64,000 nt of DNA, taken from contig NZ_WBKO01000001.1 in assembly GCF_032842345.1 (NCBI RefSeq), positions 1 through 64,000 on the forward strand, read 5' to 3'. The translations under genes and the position numbers were made by a program. Every line of letters begins with the position of its first letter. Position 1 is the stretch's first letter. The stretch comes from Methanoculleus caldifontis (GTDB taxonomy: Archaea > Halobacteriota > Methanomicrobia > Methanomicrobiales > Methanoculleaceae). A model generated the notes under the pieces. That model saw nothing but the letters and a program-made list of their open reading frames with translations. It had not been told where the DNA came from and did not search any database. Of this stretch, positions 8,886-17,250 are shown in pieces.

Positions 8886-9700
8886 CACCACCATCGTTCT
8901 CTGTATACGGGCTTGCGACCCCCCTGATTCATGCCGGCGACGATGTCGCGGCGCACCTCTTTGAAGCCGCCGGACGCTCGGAGTGCCGGGGGCTGCGGGA
9001 CGGGGATATCGTGGTCGTCGCCGAGTCGCCCGTCGCCACCGCCGAAGGGCGGGCGGTCAGGCTCGCCGGGATCGAACCGTCGGCAGAAGCCCTCCGGCTC
9101 GCCGAAGAGTACCGGATGGACCCCCGCGTCGCCGAAGTGGTCCTCCGCGAGAGCGACCGGGTCGTCGGCGGGATACCCGGCTTCCTGCTCTGCATGAAGG
9201 GCGGGACGCTCCTCCCGAACGCGGGGATCGACGCCTCGAACACCCCCGAGGGTTTCGTCCTCCCGCTCCCCGCCGACCCCGACGCTTCCGCCGCACGGAT
9301 ACGCGCGGCACTCAGGGAGCGGTCGGGAGCGGACGTCGGGGTCATCGTCATCGACTCGAGGACGCACGCAATGCGCCTTGGGTGCAGCGGGGTCGCCATC
9401 GGCTGTTCGGGCATCCCCTCGGTGGTCGACGAGCGCGGGAAAAGAGATCTCTTCGGGCGTGAACTTGAGGTCACGAAGCGGGCGGTGGCCGACTGTATCG
9501 CCTCGGCCGCCGAACTCGTGATGGGAGAGGCGGGAGAGTGCGTCCCCGCGGCCCTCGTGCGGGGAGTCGGCCTTCCCATCGGCGACGATTACGCCGGGGT
9601 CGCCACGATCGACGCTTCAGAGTGTCTCTTTATGGGCGTCGCGCTCCACACGGACCCGGCCCTTCTCGTCGATGAGGAGAGAGATTCCCAGGCTCTCTAA
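8882..9700 (+). CDS. cofE: coenzyme F420:L-glutamate ligase
   Basis: GTP-dependent ligase adding glutamates to F420-0 in the last steps of F420 synthesis. 272 aa. Seen: the N-terminal IHAGDDVAAHLFEA region, the GDIVVVAESPVATAEGR strand, the NAGIDASN motif and the DSRTHAMRLGCSGVAIG region typical of CofE, and the conserved GECVPAALVRG region. Translationally coupled to folP (ATGA). Its last 84 bp are antisense to the 3' end of cofC. Confidence 0.96.
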   Translation: MTPPSFSVYGLATPLIHAGDDVAAHLFEAAGRSECRGLRDGDIVVVAESPVATAEGRAVRLAGIEPSAEALRLAEEYRMDPRVAEVVLRESDRVVGGIPGFLLCMKGGTLLPNAGIDASNTPEGFVLPLPADPDASAARIRAALRERSGADVGVIVIDSRTHAMRLGCSGVAIGCSGIPSVVDERGKRDLFGRELEVTKRAVADCIASAAELVMGEAGECVPAALVRGVGLPIGDDYAGVATIDASECLFMGVALHTDPALLVDEERDSQAL

Positions 9701-10264
9701 AAACTCCCGGCTCTTCCTCCCTTTTCCGTGGATGAGGATCTCGACGAGGTCTTCCTTCTCATCGATATCGGTCGACATCCGAAACGAGTCGATCACGTCG
9801 ACGGAGAAGTTGCACTCGGCGGCGATCCGGAGGTGGTCAAGGAAGCTTGCGCCGTAGAAGTCGGCGTGGAAGCACTTGGGTTTCTTCAAGAATATGGCGT
9901 TCGTCCCCCCGCCCCGGCCGGGCACGATGGCCATATCCTTCTCGGTCCGGATCAGCCGCTGGATGTCCCCGGCAGTCACCAGGGCAAGGTCGGCCATGAT
10001 GATGAGCGCCGGGCAGTGGAACTGCGCGAGCGCCCAGTTGATCGCCTCGTTCAACGACTCCTTCCGGACGGCGATGAGCGCGTCGTCGTGTTTGAAGGGG
10101 TGCGTGCAGAGCAGGGTGGCGCTGCACCCCGACTTCAGCACGGAAGCGATCACATCCTCAAGCATCGCCCGCGCAAACGCCTCCCGCTCCTCCTGGTTGA
10201 GGATGCAGGAGAGCCGGGTCTTCGGGTTTACCGGCTTAAAAGGGATGAGCGCGTGAAAGTACAT
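9617..10264 (-). CDS. cofC: 2-phospho-L-lactate guanylyltransferase
   Basis: Activates 2-phospholactate (or a related acid) with GTP for F420 assembly. 215 aa. The nucleotidyltransferase start ALIPFKPVNPKTRLSCIL, the ALIIMADLALVTAGDI motif, and GRGGGTNAIFLKKP for nucleotide binding are present, as is the FSVDVIDSFRMSTDID region. It is on the strand opposite cofE and overlaps it tail to tail by 84 bp. The ~25 C-terminal residues encoded in the overlap are charged and probably variable. Confidence 0.96.
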   Translation of the reverse strand: MYFHALIPFKPVNPKTRLSCILNQEEREAFARAMLEDVIASVLKSGCSATLLCTHPFKHDDALIAVRKESLNEAINWALAQFHCPALIIMADLALVTAGDIQRLIRTEKDMAIVPGRGGGTNAIFLKKPKCFHADFYGASFLDHLRIAAECNFSVDVIDSFRMSTDIDEKEDLVEILIHGKGRKSREFLESLGISLLIDEKGRVRVERDAHKETL

Positions 10265-10531
10265 CGTGAAACGGTTGTCGGGGCTGTATCAAAAAAGCAT
10301 CGTTTCCCATGTGACGGAGGAGACCCGGACCGGGCTCTGTAGAAAACCCCCATCGGCACCCGGCCATTTATCGGAGAGGTTGCAAAGCACTTCCGGAGAG
10401 ACATCTGTACACAGGAGCTCGCGCCTCTTCACCCACCTCTTTCTCGACCGGTGCCATCCGGAGTAGCGTGAAGCATCCCCAGAGGAAACCCGGCCCCGAA
10501 GGTTCATCTGGAGGGGGGCCGACATATACCC
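10265..10531. other. intergenic stretch between cofC and cofG
   Basis: 267 bases between divergent cofC and cofG starts, so promoters for both should lie here. A TATA-like ACATATACC at 10518-10526 is too close to the cofG ATG to be its usual box unless the transcript is nearly leaderless. I see no gene. Confidence 0.5.
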
Positions 10532-11527
10532 ATGCACCGCCGCGTGATCACGTTTTCAAGGAACGTCTTTCTTCCGCTGACGACGGTCTGCATCAACCGT
10601 TGCGGTTACTGCTGCTTTTGCACCCCCGTCGGGGAGGGGTGCATCGTGCCCCCCGCCGAGGTGCTCCGGACGCTGGAGGCGGGCACCGCTCTCGGCTGCA
10701 CGGAGGCGCTCTTCACCTTCGGGGAACGGCCGGGCGCGGTGCCCGGCTTTGATGCCGAACTTGCGAAGATCGGCTACGCGGATATCCTCGACTACGTCTA
10801 CGACCTCTCCCTCGCCGCCATCGAGCGCGGGCTCCTGCCGCACACCAACGCCGGCATCCTCACCTACGCCGAGCTCGACCGGCTCCGCGAGGTGAACGCG
10901 AGCATGGGGCTGATGCTCGAGACGACCGCCGACGTCCCGGCACACCGGAACTCCCCCGGAAAGGACCCGGCCGTCCGGATCGAGATGATCGAGAACGCCG
11001 GGAGACTCTCCATCCCGTTCACGACCGGGCTCCTGCTCGGGATCGGCGAGACGATGGAGGATCGCGAAGAGTCGCTCCGGGTCATCCGGGACCTCCACCG
11101 CCGATTCGGCCACATCCAGGAGGTGATCGTCCAGAACTTCTGTCCGAAGCCGGGGACGGCGATGGAGGGCGCACCGGTGCCGGGGACCGGGGAGATCTGC
11201 GCGACGATCACCCTCGCCCGCGAGATCCTTCCCCCGGACGTAGCGGTCCAGATCCCCCCGAACCTCATCGACGCATCCCGCCTCGTCTCGTGCGGAGTCA
11301 ACGATCTCGGCGGGGTCTCGCCGCTCACGATCGACTACGTCAACCCCGAGCACCCCTGGCCGCAGATCGAGGAACTCCGGAGGGTTGCCGGGGATGCAGA
11401 ACTCCGCGAACGGCTCTGCATTTACCCGCAGTATATCGAGAAAGAGTGGTATTCCCCGCGCCTCGCACCCCTGATCCGCCGCCTCGCCGGGAGGCTCGCG
11501 GCGTCCGGCGGGGCCCGCGGAGCATAA
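10532..11527 (+). CDS. cofG: 7,8-didemethyl-8-hydroxy-5-deazariboflavin (FO) synthase subunit CofG
   Basis: Radical SAM half of FO synthase, making the F420 chromophore together with CofH. 331 aa. The radical SAM cluster is C20-X3-C24-X2-C27 in VCINRCGYCCF, followed by LGCTEALFTFGERP and the family motifs HTNAGILTYAEL, MGLMLETTAD and GVNDLGGVSPLTIDYVNPEHPW. CofH is not in the window. purC begins 44 bp downstream. Confidence 0.96.
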   Translation: MHRRVITFSRNVFLPLTTVCINRCGYCCFCTPVGEGCIVPPAEVLRTLEAGTALGCTEALFTFGERPGAVPGFDAELAKIGYADILDYVYDLSLAAIERGLLPHTNAGILTYAELDRLREVNASMGLMLETTADVPAHRNSPGKDPAVRIEMIENAGRLSIPFTTGLLLGIGETMEDREESLRVIRDLHRRFGHIQEVIVQNFCPKPGTAMEGAPVPGTGEICATITLAREILPPDVAVQIPPNLIDASRLVSCGVNDLGGVSPLTIDYVNPEHPWPQIEELRRVAGDAELRERLCIYPQYIEKEWYSPRLAPLIRRLAGRLAASGGARGA

Positions 11528-11571
11528 CCTCATCATACATACCGGACAACACATATCCGGAGATTTGGCCC

Positions 11572-12297
11572 ATGAAACAGGTTGACCTCCTCTACACAGG
11601 GAAGGCGAAATCCGTTTACCGCACCGACGACCCGGAAGTATACATCATGAAGTTCCGGGACGACATCACGGCGTTCGACGGCGAGAAGAAAGATACCCTG
11701 GGCGGCAAGGGGAGCTACAACGCGGAAGTCTCCTCTTTCTTCTTCAGGTACCTGGAAGAGAACGGAATAGAGACCCATTACCTCGGCAGCATCGAGCCCG
11801 CCACCTTCGCGGTGCGGAACCTTGAGATGATCCCGCTTGAGGTGATCGTCAGAAACGTCGCGGCCGGGTCCATCGTGCGCAAGTACCCGTTCAAGGAAGG
11901 CGACCGGCTCGACCCGCCGGTGATCGTCATCGACTACAAGAGCGACGCTCACCACGACCCGATGTTGAACGACGACCTGATCTACGCGCTGGATCTCGTG
12001 ACACCCGAGGAGCTCGACCAGATCAAGGCCATGGCGCTCACGGTGAACGATGTGCTCTCAGAGTACCTTGATGCGCGCGGCATCATCCTGGTCGACTTCA
12101 AACTCGAGTTCGGCAAGTATAACGGGAAGATCGTCGTCGGCGACGAGATCAGCATGGACTCGATGCGGCTCTGGGACAAGGAGACCCGGGCATCCCTCGA
12201 CAAAGACGTCTACCGCTTCAACAAGGGGGACGTCATGGAGACCTACGCCGGGGTGGCGAAACGTATACTTTCACCGCCGCGCGAAGAGTCCGCATGA
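11572..12297 (+). CDS. purC: SAICAR synthetase
   Basis: Phosphoribosylaminoimidazole-succinocarboxamide synthase, which condenses CAIR with aspartate in de novo purine synthesis. 241 aa from the ATG at 11572, where the family N-terminus KQVDLLYTGKAKSVYRTDDP begins. The GSYNAEVSSFFFRYLE and NVAAGSIVRKYPF motifs and the catalytic region LVDFKLEFGKYNGKIVVGDEIS are visible. The next gene, purS, overlaps by 4 bp (ATGA). Confidence 0.97.
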   Translation: MKQVDLLYTGKAKSVYRTDDPEVYIMKFRDDITAFDGEKKDTLGGKGSYNAEVSSFFFRYLEENGIETHYLGSIEPATFAVRNLEMIPLEVIVRNVAAGSIVRKYPFKEGDRLDPPVIVIDYKSDAHHDPMLNDDLIYALDLVTPEELDQIKAMALTVNDVLSEYLDARGIILVDFKLEFGKYNGKIVVGDEISMDSMRLWDKETRASLDKDVYRFNKGDVMETYAGVAKRILSPPREESA

Positions 12298-12536
12298 AGT
12301 ATACCGTAGCCATCACCATCGCCCTCAAGAAGGGCATGCTGGACCCCGAGGCGCGTGCCATCCGGCACGCCCTCCAGAACCTCGGCTTTCCGACCGAAGA
12401 CCTGAGCACGGCAAGGCTCTTTAAGATCGCGCTCGACGCGGCGGATGCGGATGCGGCCCGCGAGGTTGCCGGGCAGATCTGCGAGCGGCTTCTCGCAAAC
12501 CCGGTCATCCATCGCTACACGATCGAGGTTGAGTGA
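12294..12536 (+). CDS. purS: FGAM synthase subunit PurS
   Basis: Small 80-aa bridging subunit of the three-part formylglycinamidine synthase (PurS, PurQ, PurL). Typical sequence: VAITIALKKGMLDPEARAI, a central ALQNLGF turn and a C-terminal LLANPVIHRYTIEVE strand. It is translationally coupled to purC and followed by purQ after 3 bp. The large subunit purL is not in the window. Confidence 0.95.
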   Translation: MKYTVAITIALKKGMLDPEARAIRHALQNLGFPTEDLSTARLFKIALDAADADAAREVAGQICERLLANPVIHRYTIEVE

Positions 12537-12539
12537 GGC

Positions 12540-13271
12540 ATGAGGTTTGCTGTGGTGCAGTTCGGCGGGAGCAACTGCGACCGGGATACCCGCCATGTCC
12601 TTTCGGACGTCTGCGGGGTCGATACGGACCTCGTCTGGTATAAGAACGGCCTCTCCCGGTCCTACGACGCCGTGGTCCTCCCCGGCGGGTTCTCCTACGG
12701 CGACTACCTCCGGGCAGGGGCCATCGCCGCCCGGACGCAGGTCATGAAGGAGATCCTCAGGCACGCGAAGAGCGGAGGACTGGTGCTCGGCATCTGCAAC
12801 GGTGCGCAGATCGGTTCCGAGGCCGGACTGGTCGACGGCACCTTCACGCTGAACGCCTATCCGAAGTTCATCTCGCGGCACGTCCACCTCCGCGTCGAGA
12901 ACGCCGACTCCCCGTTCACCGCGCTCTACCGGGAGGGCGAGGTCATCCGGGTCCCGATCGCCCATAAGGAGGGGCGGTACGTCGCCCCTGAGGAGACGCT
13001 CGGCCGCCTCAACCGCGAGGGGAGGGTCGCGTTCCGGTTCTGCGACGAGTACGGCAACACAACGCCGGAGAGCAATCCGAACGGCTCGGCGGAGAACATC
13101 GCCGGCATCCTCTCGGAACGAGGAAACGTCCTCGCGATGATGCCGCACCCGGAACGGGCGAGCGAGCCCGTGCTGGGATCGGCGGACGGAATCAAGATAT
13201 TTAAGTCGATGATAACCTATATCGAAGAACACGGGCACCGGAGAATGACGCACCAGGAGTTTCTGCCATGA
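12540..13271 (+). CDS. purQ: FGAM synthase glutaminase subunit PurQ
   Basis: Class I glutamine amidotransferase that supplies ammonia to PurL. 243 aa. The nucleophile elbow is LGICNGAQIG with C86, and the His/Glu pair sits in MMPHPERASEP near residue 218. VLPGGFSYGDYLRAGA is the oxyanion strand region. It overlaps the following gene by 4 bp. Confidence 0.96.
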   Translation: MRFAVVQFGGSNCDRDTRHVLSDVCGVDTDLVWYKNGLSRSYDAVVLPGGFSYGDYLRAGAIAARTQVMKEILRHAKSGGLVLGICNGAQIGSEAGLVDGTFTLNAYPKFISRHVHLRVENADSPFTALYREGEVIRVPIAHKEGRYVAPEETLGRLNREGRVAFRFCDEYGNTTPESNPNGSAENIAGILSERGNVLAMMPHPERASEPVLGSADGIKIFKSMITYIEEHGHRRMTHQEFLP

Positions 13272-13549
13272 CTGAAGAGGGAATCGAAGAAGCACGGAGC
13301 AGAGCGAAACAGCTCGCAAAGGAGAAAGGCTACATTCTGAACGTCGACGATCGGCAGCTCGAGGCCGTCCTCCGCGGGCTCGCCCGGAACCAGGAGCGGT
13401 TCGGGGCGGCGTACTGTCCCTGCAGGCTCCGGAGCGGAGACCCCGAGAAGGACCGGGTCATCGTCTGCCCCTGCATCTATCACGAGAAAGAGATCGAAGA
13501 GAACGGGTCCTGCCACTGCAGGCTCTTCTTCAAGAAGAAGTCCGAGTAA
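13268..13549 (+). CDS. ferredoxin:thioredoxin reductase catalytic chain-type Fe-S protein
   Basis: 93 aa with the full set of FTR catalytic cysteines: C50-P-C52, C67-P-C69, C82-H-C84, with H72 between, in the family order CPC, CPC..H, NGxCHCxLF. FTR catalytic chains bind a 4Fe-4S cluster next to an active disulfide and pass electrons from ferredoxin to thioredoxin-like proteins. It is fused by an ATGA overlap to the purine operon, which may reflect shared expression only. No variable FTR chain is present, as is usual in archaea. Confidence 0.93.
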   Translation: MTEEGIEEARSRAKQLAKEKGYILNVDDRQLEAVLRGLARNQERFGAAYCPCRLRSGDPEKDRVIVCPCIYHEKEIEENGSCHCRLFFKKKSE

Positions 13550-13633
13550 CCCCATTTTATCCCGCGGGGATGCGCTGCACCCCCGGGCCGGGATTGCTGT
13601 CGCCCTGTGCGATGCACTCGCATGCCTGACGGG

Positions 13634-13714
13634 AGCTCGCGCGAAGGCGCGAAGTGCGACTATCCGTAGGATAGGAACTCGAGCACCGTCTGGTGCGAGG
13701 GCGCGAAGTTGGTC
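13634..13714. repeat. chain of short hairpins (GCGCGAAG / GTA-loop element)
   Basis: Between the FTR gene and the UbiB-like gene (13550-13783, otherwise empty) sit consecutive short inverted repeats: CTATCC-GTA-GGATAG at 13660-13674 and GCACC-GTCT-GGTGC at 13683-13696, flanked by AGCTCGCGCGAAG and GGGCGCGAAG. A second locus with the same make-up lies at 35590-35703. Confidence 0.65.
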
Positions 13715-13783
13715 CGGATACTGGAAGACTCACCCCGGCACCCGGCATCACTCAAAACCGTTTTGCGTTCTCTCAAGAGTTGC

Positions 13784-15433
13784 TTATCTCTTAAACGATC
13801 TCCCGTGCCGCAGAGCGCTGTAGACCGCGTAAAACCCGACGATCACCGCGAAAACGTAGCCCAGCACGGCGAGGAGCGAGATGTATTCGGGGATCGGGAG
13901 CTCGGCAATCCGGAGTATCAGCGACGAGCCCACGACGATAGCGCCGACGACCACCGCGACGATGATCTTGTCGCTCGTCCGGTCGATGACGTTGACGATC
14001 TCGGTGAGGTCGCGTTCCTCGAGCTCGATCGTGACCGTCCCTTCAGAGAGGGTCTTTAGCGTCTCGTTCACGTTTCCGGGGATGGCGAGGAGACCCTCGG
14101 CCGCACCGATGATCGACTGCACCGCACCCGTCACGTTATCCGCGGAGAGCCGTTGCGCCGTAGCGATATCGAGGAGGTACGGCCGGATCCTCTGGTCGAA
14201 GTTGAACGCCGGGTCGAGCCGGATGCCGATGTCCATCACCATGACGATCACCTTCATCATGATCATCAGGGTCGGCGGCACCCGGATACGGTACCTGCGG
14301 AGGGTATCGGTCAGGCCCCGGATCGCCACCCCGAAGTTCACCTGCTCGATCTTCGTCTCCCGGTAGTCGAGCAGGACCACGTAGAGATCGTCTTTCACAG
14401 CATCGAGCACCGCCGGGTCGATCCGGACGTCGAGTTTCTTGAGCGCCGCGATCACCCCGGCGACGTCCGTCTGGCTCATGGCGAGGAGGAGGTCCACGAA
14501 GACCCGCCGCCGTTCCGGGCGGAGGACACCGATGATGCCGTAGTCGAGGAAGACGATCTCGCCCTGGCGCGTCACGAGAAGGTTACCCGGGTGGGGGTCG
14601 CCGTGAAAGAAACCGTCGACGAAGATCTGCTTGACGTAGGCCTCAAACCCTGCCGCGGCGACGTCCTCGGGGAAGAGGCCGAGGGCCCGGATCGCCTCCA
14701 CGTCGTCGATACGGACTCCTTCGACGTAGTCCATCGCGAGCATCGAAGGCCCCGATAAATTCCAGTGGATGCGGGGGATCCTCACGCACGGCATCTCCGC
14801 GAGGTTCCGCTTGAGGCGCTCCGCGTTCATCCCGTCCTGGGTGAAGTCCAGCTCGCGCCGGATCTGGGTCGCGAACTCGTCCACCATCCCCTGCAGGTTG
14901 TAGACCCGCAGGTCGGGGAAGAGCGTGTCCGCCCGCATCGCGAGCGACCGCAGGATCTCGAGATCGGTCTCGATCAGGTCGACGATCCCCGGACGCTGCA
15001 CCTTGAGGGCGAGAACCCGGCCGTCTCTCGTCACGGCGCGGTGCAACTGCGAGAGCGAGGCCGCCGCGACCGGCTCCGCCTCGATGATGTCGAAACATTC
15101 CTCGAGGTTTCTGCAATGCCGCGCGATCACCGGCCGGATCTCGGCGTAGGGGACCGGGGCGACCCGGTCCTGGAGCCTCTGCAGTTCCTCGATCATCTCG
15201 GGCGGGAGAAGTTCCCGCCGGGTACTCATGATCTGGCCGAACTTGACGTAGGTGGGGCCCAGCTCCTCGATGGCGAGCCGGATACGCTCGTACACCGACC
15301 GCTCGTCCTTTTGGGCTCTGCCGAGCCCCCGCAACCGTTCTCCCCCGGGGATGACCTCCTCGGCCAGGATCCCGAAGCCGTATTTGACCAGCACATCGGC
15401 GATCTGCCGGTAGCGCTGGAACCGGGTGACCAT
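13784..15433 (-). CDS. ABC1/UbiB-family atypical protein kinase
   Basis: 549 aa. The family-defining KxGQ motif appears as KFGQIMSTRRELLPPEM near residue 65, the Ala-rich loop as AAASLSQLHRA, the VAIK-like lysine in LALKVQRPG, and the catalytic HGDPHPGNLLV and FLDYGIIG motifs are intact. Two hydrophobic segments near the C-terminus (IIVAVVVGAIVVGSSLILR and YISLLAVLGYVFAVIVGFY) anchor it in the membrane. Homologues support ubiquinone synthesis in bacteria; methanogens lack ubiquinone, so its target here is unknown. Last gene of the leftward ppsA operon, 48 bp after the MFS gene. Confidence 0.93.
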   Translation of the reverse strand: MVTRFQRYRQIADVLVKYGFGILAEEVIPGGERLRGLGRAQKDERSVYERIRLAIEELGPTYVKFGQIMSTRRELLPPEMIEELQRLQDRVAPVPYAEIRPVIARHCRNLEECFDIIEAEPVAAASLSQLHRAVTRDGRVLALKVQRPGIVDLIETDLEILRSLAMRADTLFPDLRVYNLQGMVDEFATQIRRELDFTQDGMNAERLKRNLAEMPCVRIPRIHWNLSGPSMLAMDYVEGVRIDDVEAIRALGLFPEDVAAAGFEAYVKQIFVDGFFHGDPHPGNLLVTRQGEIVFLDYGIIGVLRPERRRVFVDLLLAMSQTDVAGVIAALKKLDVRIDPAVLDAVKDDLYVVLLDYRETKIEQVNFGVAIRGLTDTLRRYRIRVPPTLMIMMKVIVMVMDIGIRLDPAFNFDQRIRPYLLDIATAQRLSADNVTGAVQSIIGAAEGLLAIPGNVNETLKTLSEGTVTIELEERDLTEIVNVIDRTSDKIIVAVVVGAIVVGSSLILRIAELPIPEYISLLAVLGYVFAVIVGFYAVYSALRHGRSFKR

Positions 15434-15481
15434 CGGGGATGAATCGGCACTCCCGGTACTTAATGGGTTGGTGAGACCGGT

Positions 15482-16633
15482 TCATCCGCGGGCAAGGGAC
15501 TTCCAGGGGTAGGGGACGGCGAGGAAGAGCGGGACGGCAAGGGCGATCGCGATCGGGATCGTCAGGAGGCCGGCCGAGAGCGTGGTCATATCGGCGATCC
15601 ACCCGGTCGCCGCGACCCCCATCCCGCCCACGCCGACCGCAAGGCCGAGCATCAGGCCGGAGACGAGCCCGACGTTGCCGGGGGCTATCTCGTGAGCCAT
15701 CGCGACGGTGACGGCAAAGGTCGACCAGAGGATGAACCCGAAGATCATCAGCGCGACGAGGGAGACAACGCCGCCGGCGGTGAGGAAGACGACGAACGGC
15801 GGGACGGCGGCGACCAGTCCGACGATCGTGTACTCCTTGCGGCCGTAGCGGTCGGAGAGTATCCCGCCGACCACCTGCCCCACGACCCCGAAGACGAGCA
15901 TGGCCGAGACGAGCAGGTTCGCGGTGACGAGGTCGACCCCCCGCAGGGTGAGGATGGTCGGCAGGTAGGCGACAGAGCCGAAGATCGCCCACGCCCGGAG
16001 GCCCGAGGCCGCGACCAGGAGGGCGATCGCCCGGTAGGCGGGCCGTTCCGTCCGGGCGGCGGCCACCGGGGCCTTGAAGTGCTCGGGAGGCGGGAGGACC
16101 CGCCGGAGCACCACGGCCATCACGATGCCGGGGATGACCAGGACGACGAGGCCCGGAAGACCCATGAGCCCGACCGCGACCCCGGCGCAGATGGGACCGA
16201 TCGCGTAGCCCATGTTGCCCCCGATGACGAAGTAGGAGGTGAGCCGGCCACGGTTCGCGTCTTTGACCAGGCGGCTGACGGTGCCGAGCGCGCTCGGGTG
16301 GAAGAAGGCGTGGCCGAGCGCTGCGATCGCGACGGATACGAGGACGAGCGCGTAACTGTCGAGGAGGCCGACGATGGAGATGAAGATCGCGCTCAGGAGC
16401 ACGCTCGTGCTGATGTGGAAGGCGAACCCCCGGGTGTCGAAGAGCCAGCCGACGAGGGGCTGCGTCATCGATGAGGTGAGGTTGTAGACCGTGACGATCA
16501 GCCCTGCAAGGAAGAACGAGTAGCCCTGGTCGGCGATGAGGAGCGGGAGGATTGCAGGAAGGACCGGCGAGTAGAGGTCGGTCACCAGGTGGGCCGCGGA
16601 GAGCCCCCAGACCGGTTTTGTATTATCAGTCAC
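15482..16633 (-). CDS. MFS transporter, fosmidomycin-resistance (Fsr) type
   Basis: 383 aa with about 12 membrane segments. The opening WGLSAAHLVTDLYSPVLPAIL and the motif FDTRGFAFHISTSVL resemble the Fsr group. The MFS A-like motif recurs as DRYGRKEYTIVGL at the start of the second half. GTG start at 16633, 5 bp after the methylase stop. Substrate unknown; efflux is likely. Confidence 0.85.
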   Translation of the reverse strand: MTDNTKPVWGLSAAHLVTDLYSPVLPAILPLLIADQGYSFFLAGLIVTVYNLTSSMTQPLVGWLFDTRGFAFHISTSVLLSAIFISIVGLLDSYALVLVSVAIAALGHAFFHPSALGTVSRLVKDANRGRLTSYFVIGGNMGYAIGPICAGVAVGLMGLPGLVVLVIPGIVMAVVLRRVLPPPEHFKAPVAAARTERPAYRAIALLVAASGLRAWAIFGSVAYLPTILTLRGVDLVTANLLVSAMLVFGVVGQVVGGILSDRYGRKEYTIVGLVAAVPPFVVFLTAGGVVSLVALMIFGFILWSTFAVTVAMAHEIAPGNVGLVSGLMLGLAVGVGGMGVAATGWIADMTTLSAGLLTIPIAIALAVPLFLAVPYPWKSLARG

Positions 16634-16638
16634 GAATG

Positions 16639-17250
16639 TCAGATCCGCCGTAGATGTATGACCTCAACCGTGATATCTACTCGCTCCTTGCGGTGATGGG
16701 CAAACGTCCGCTTCATCGGGAACGCGCACCGGATCACCTCCTCGATCGCCGCCCGGCCTTCCGTGTAGGCGGCGACGAACGGGGTCGAGCCCTCGTTGAA
16801 GATACCGTAGACCTCGCCCGCGATCTCGAGCGCGAGGTCGATGAACGGCCGGTCGGCATGAGCCTTCTGCGCCCCGAACGGCGGGTTCATCACGACGGTG
16901 TCGCAGGAGAGGGGGGGCCGGTCGAGGTTCGGGCTCCGGATGTCGGCGACGAGGAACTCGATCTCGACGCCGAGCGATCCGGCGTTCCGCCGGGCGACGG
17001 CTATCGCGGCCGGGTCGATGTCCACCCCCGTCACCGCGGAGGCGCCGAGAAGAGCGGCGCCGCAGGCGAGGATCCCCGTCCCGCAGCCGAGGTCGCAGAC
17101 CCGGCAGTCCTCGATCGCCCCCTGCATGGCGGCGTGGTGGAGGAGGCGGGCCGCCACCGGCGCCGGGGTCTGGTACTGCTCGAGCCGGGCCGTCGGCCGC
17201 TCGAACCCCTCGAGGCGTTCGAGCTGCATCTCGAGTTGCCGGAGGTTCAT
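16639..17250 (-). CDS. METTL5-like SAM-dependent methyltransferase
   Basis: 203 aa Rossmann-fold methylase. The SAM motif is VCDLGCGTGILACGA near residue 50, the acidic strand is VTGVDIDPAAIAVAR, and the catalytic motif NPPF lies in VVMNPPFGAQKAHADRPF, indicating an N6-adenine class enzyme. The PFGAQ..HADRPF extension and the C-terminal HHRKERVDITVEVIHLRRI match the METTL5 family, whose eukaryotic member modifies small-subunit rRNA. It overlaps dph2 by 4 bp, which suits a translation-related job; rRNA as the substrate is inferred. Confidence 0.88.
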   Translation of the reverse strand: MNLRQLEMQLERLEGFERPTARLEQYQTPAPVAARLLHHAAMQGAIEDCRVCDLGCGTGILACGAALLGASAVTGVDIDPAAIAVARRNAGSLGVEIEFLVADIRSPNLDRPPLSCDTVVMNPPFGAQKAHADRPFIDLALEIAGEVYGIFNEGSTPFVAAYTEGRAAIEEVIRCAFPMKRTFAHHRKERVDITVEVIHLRRI

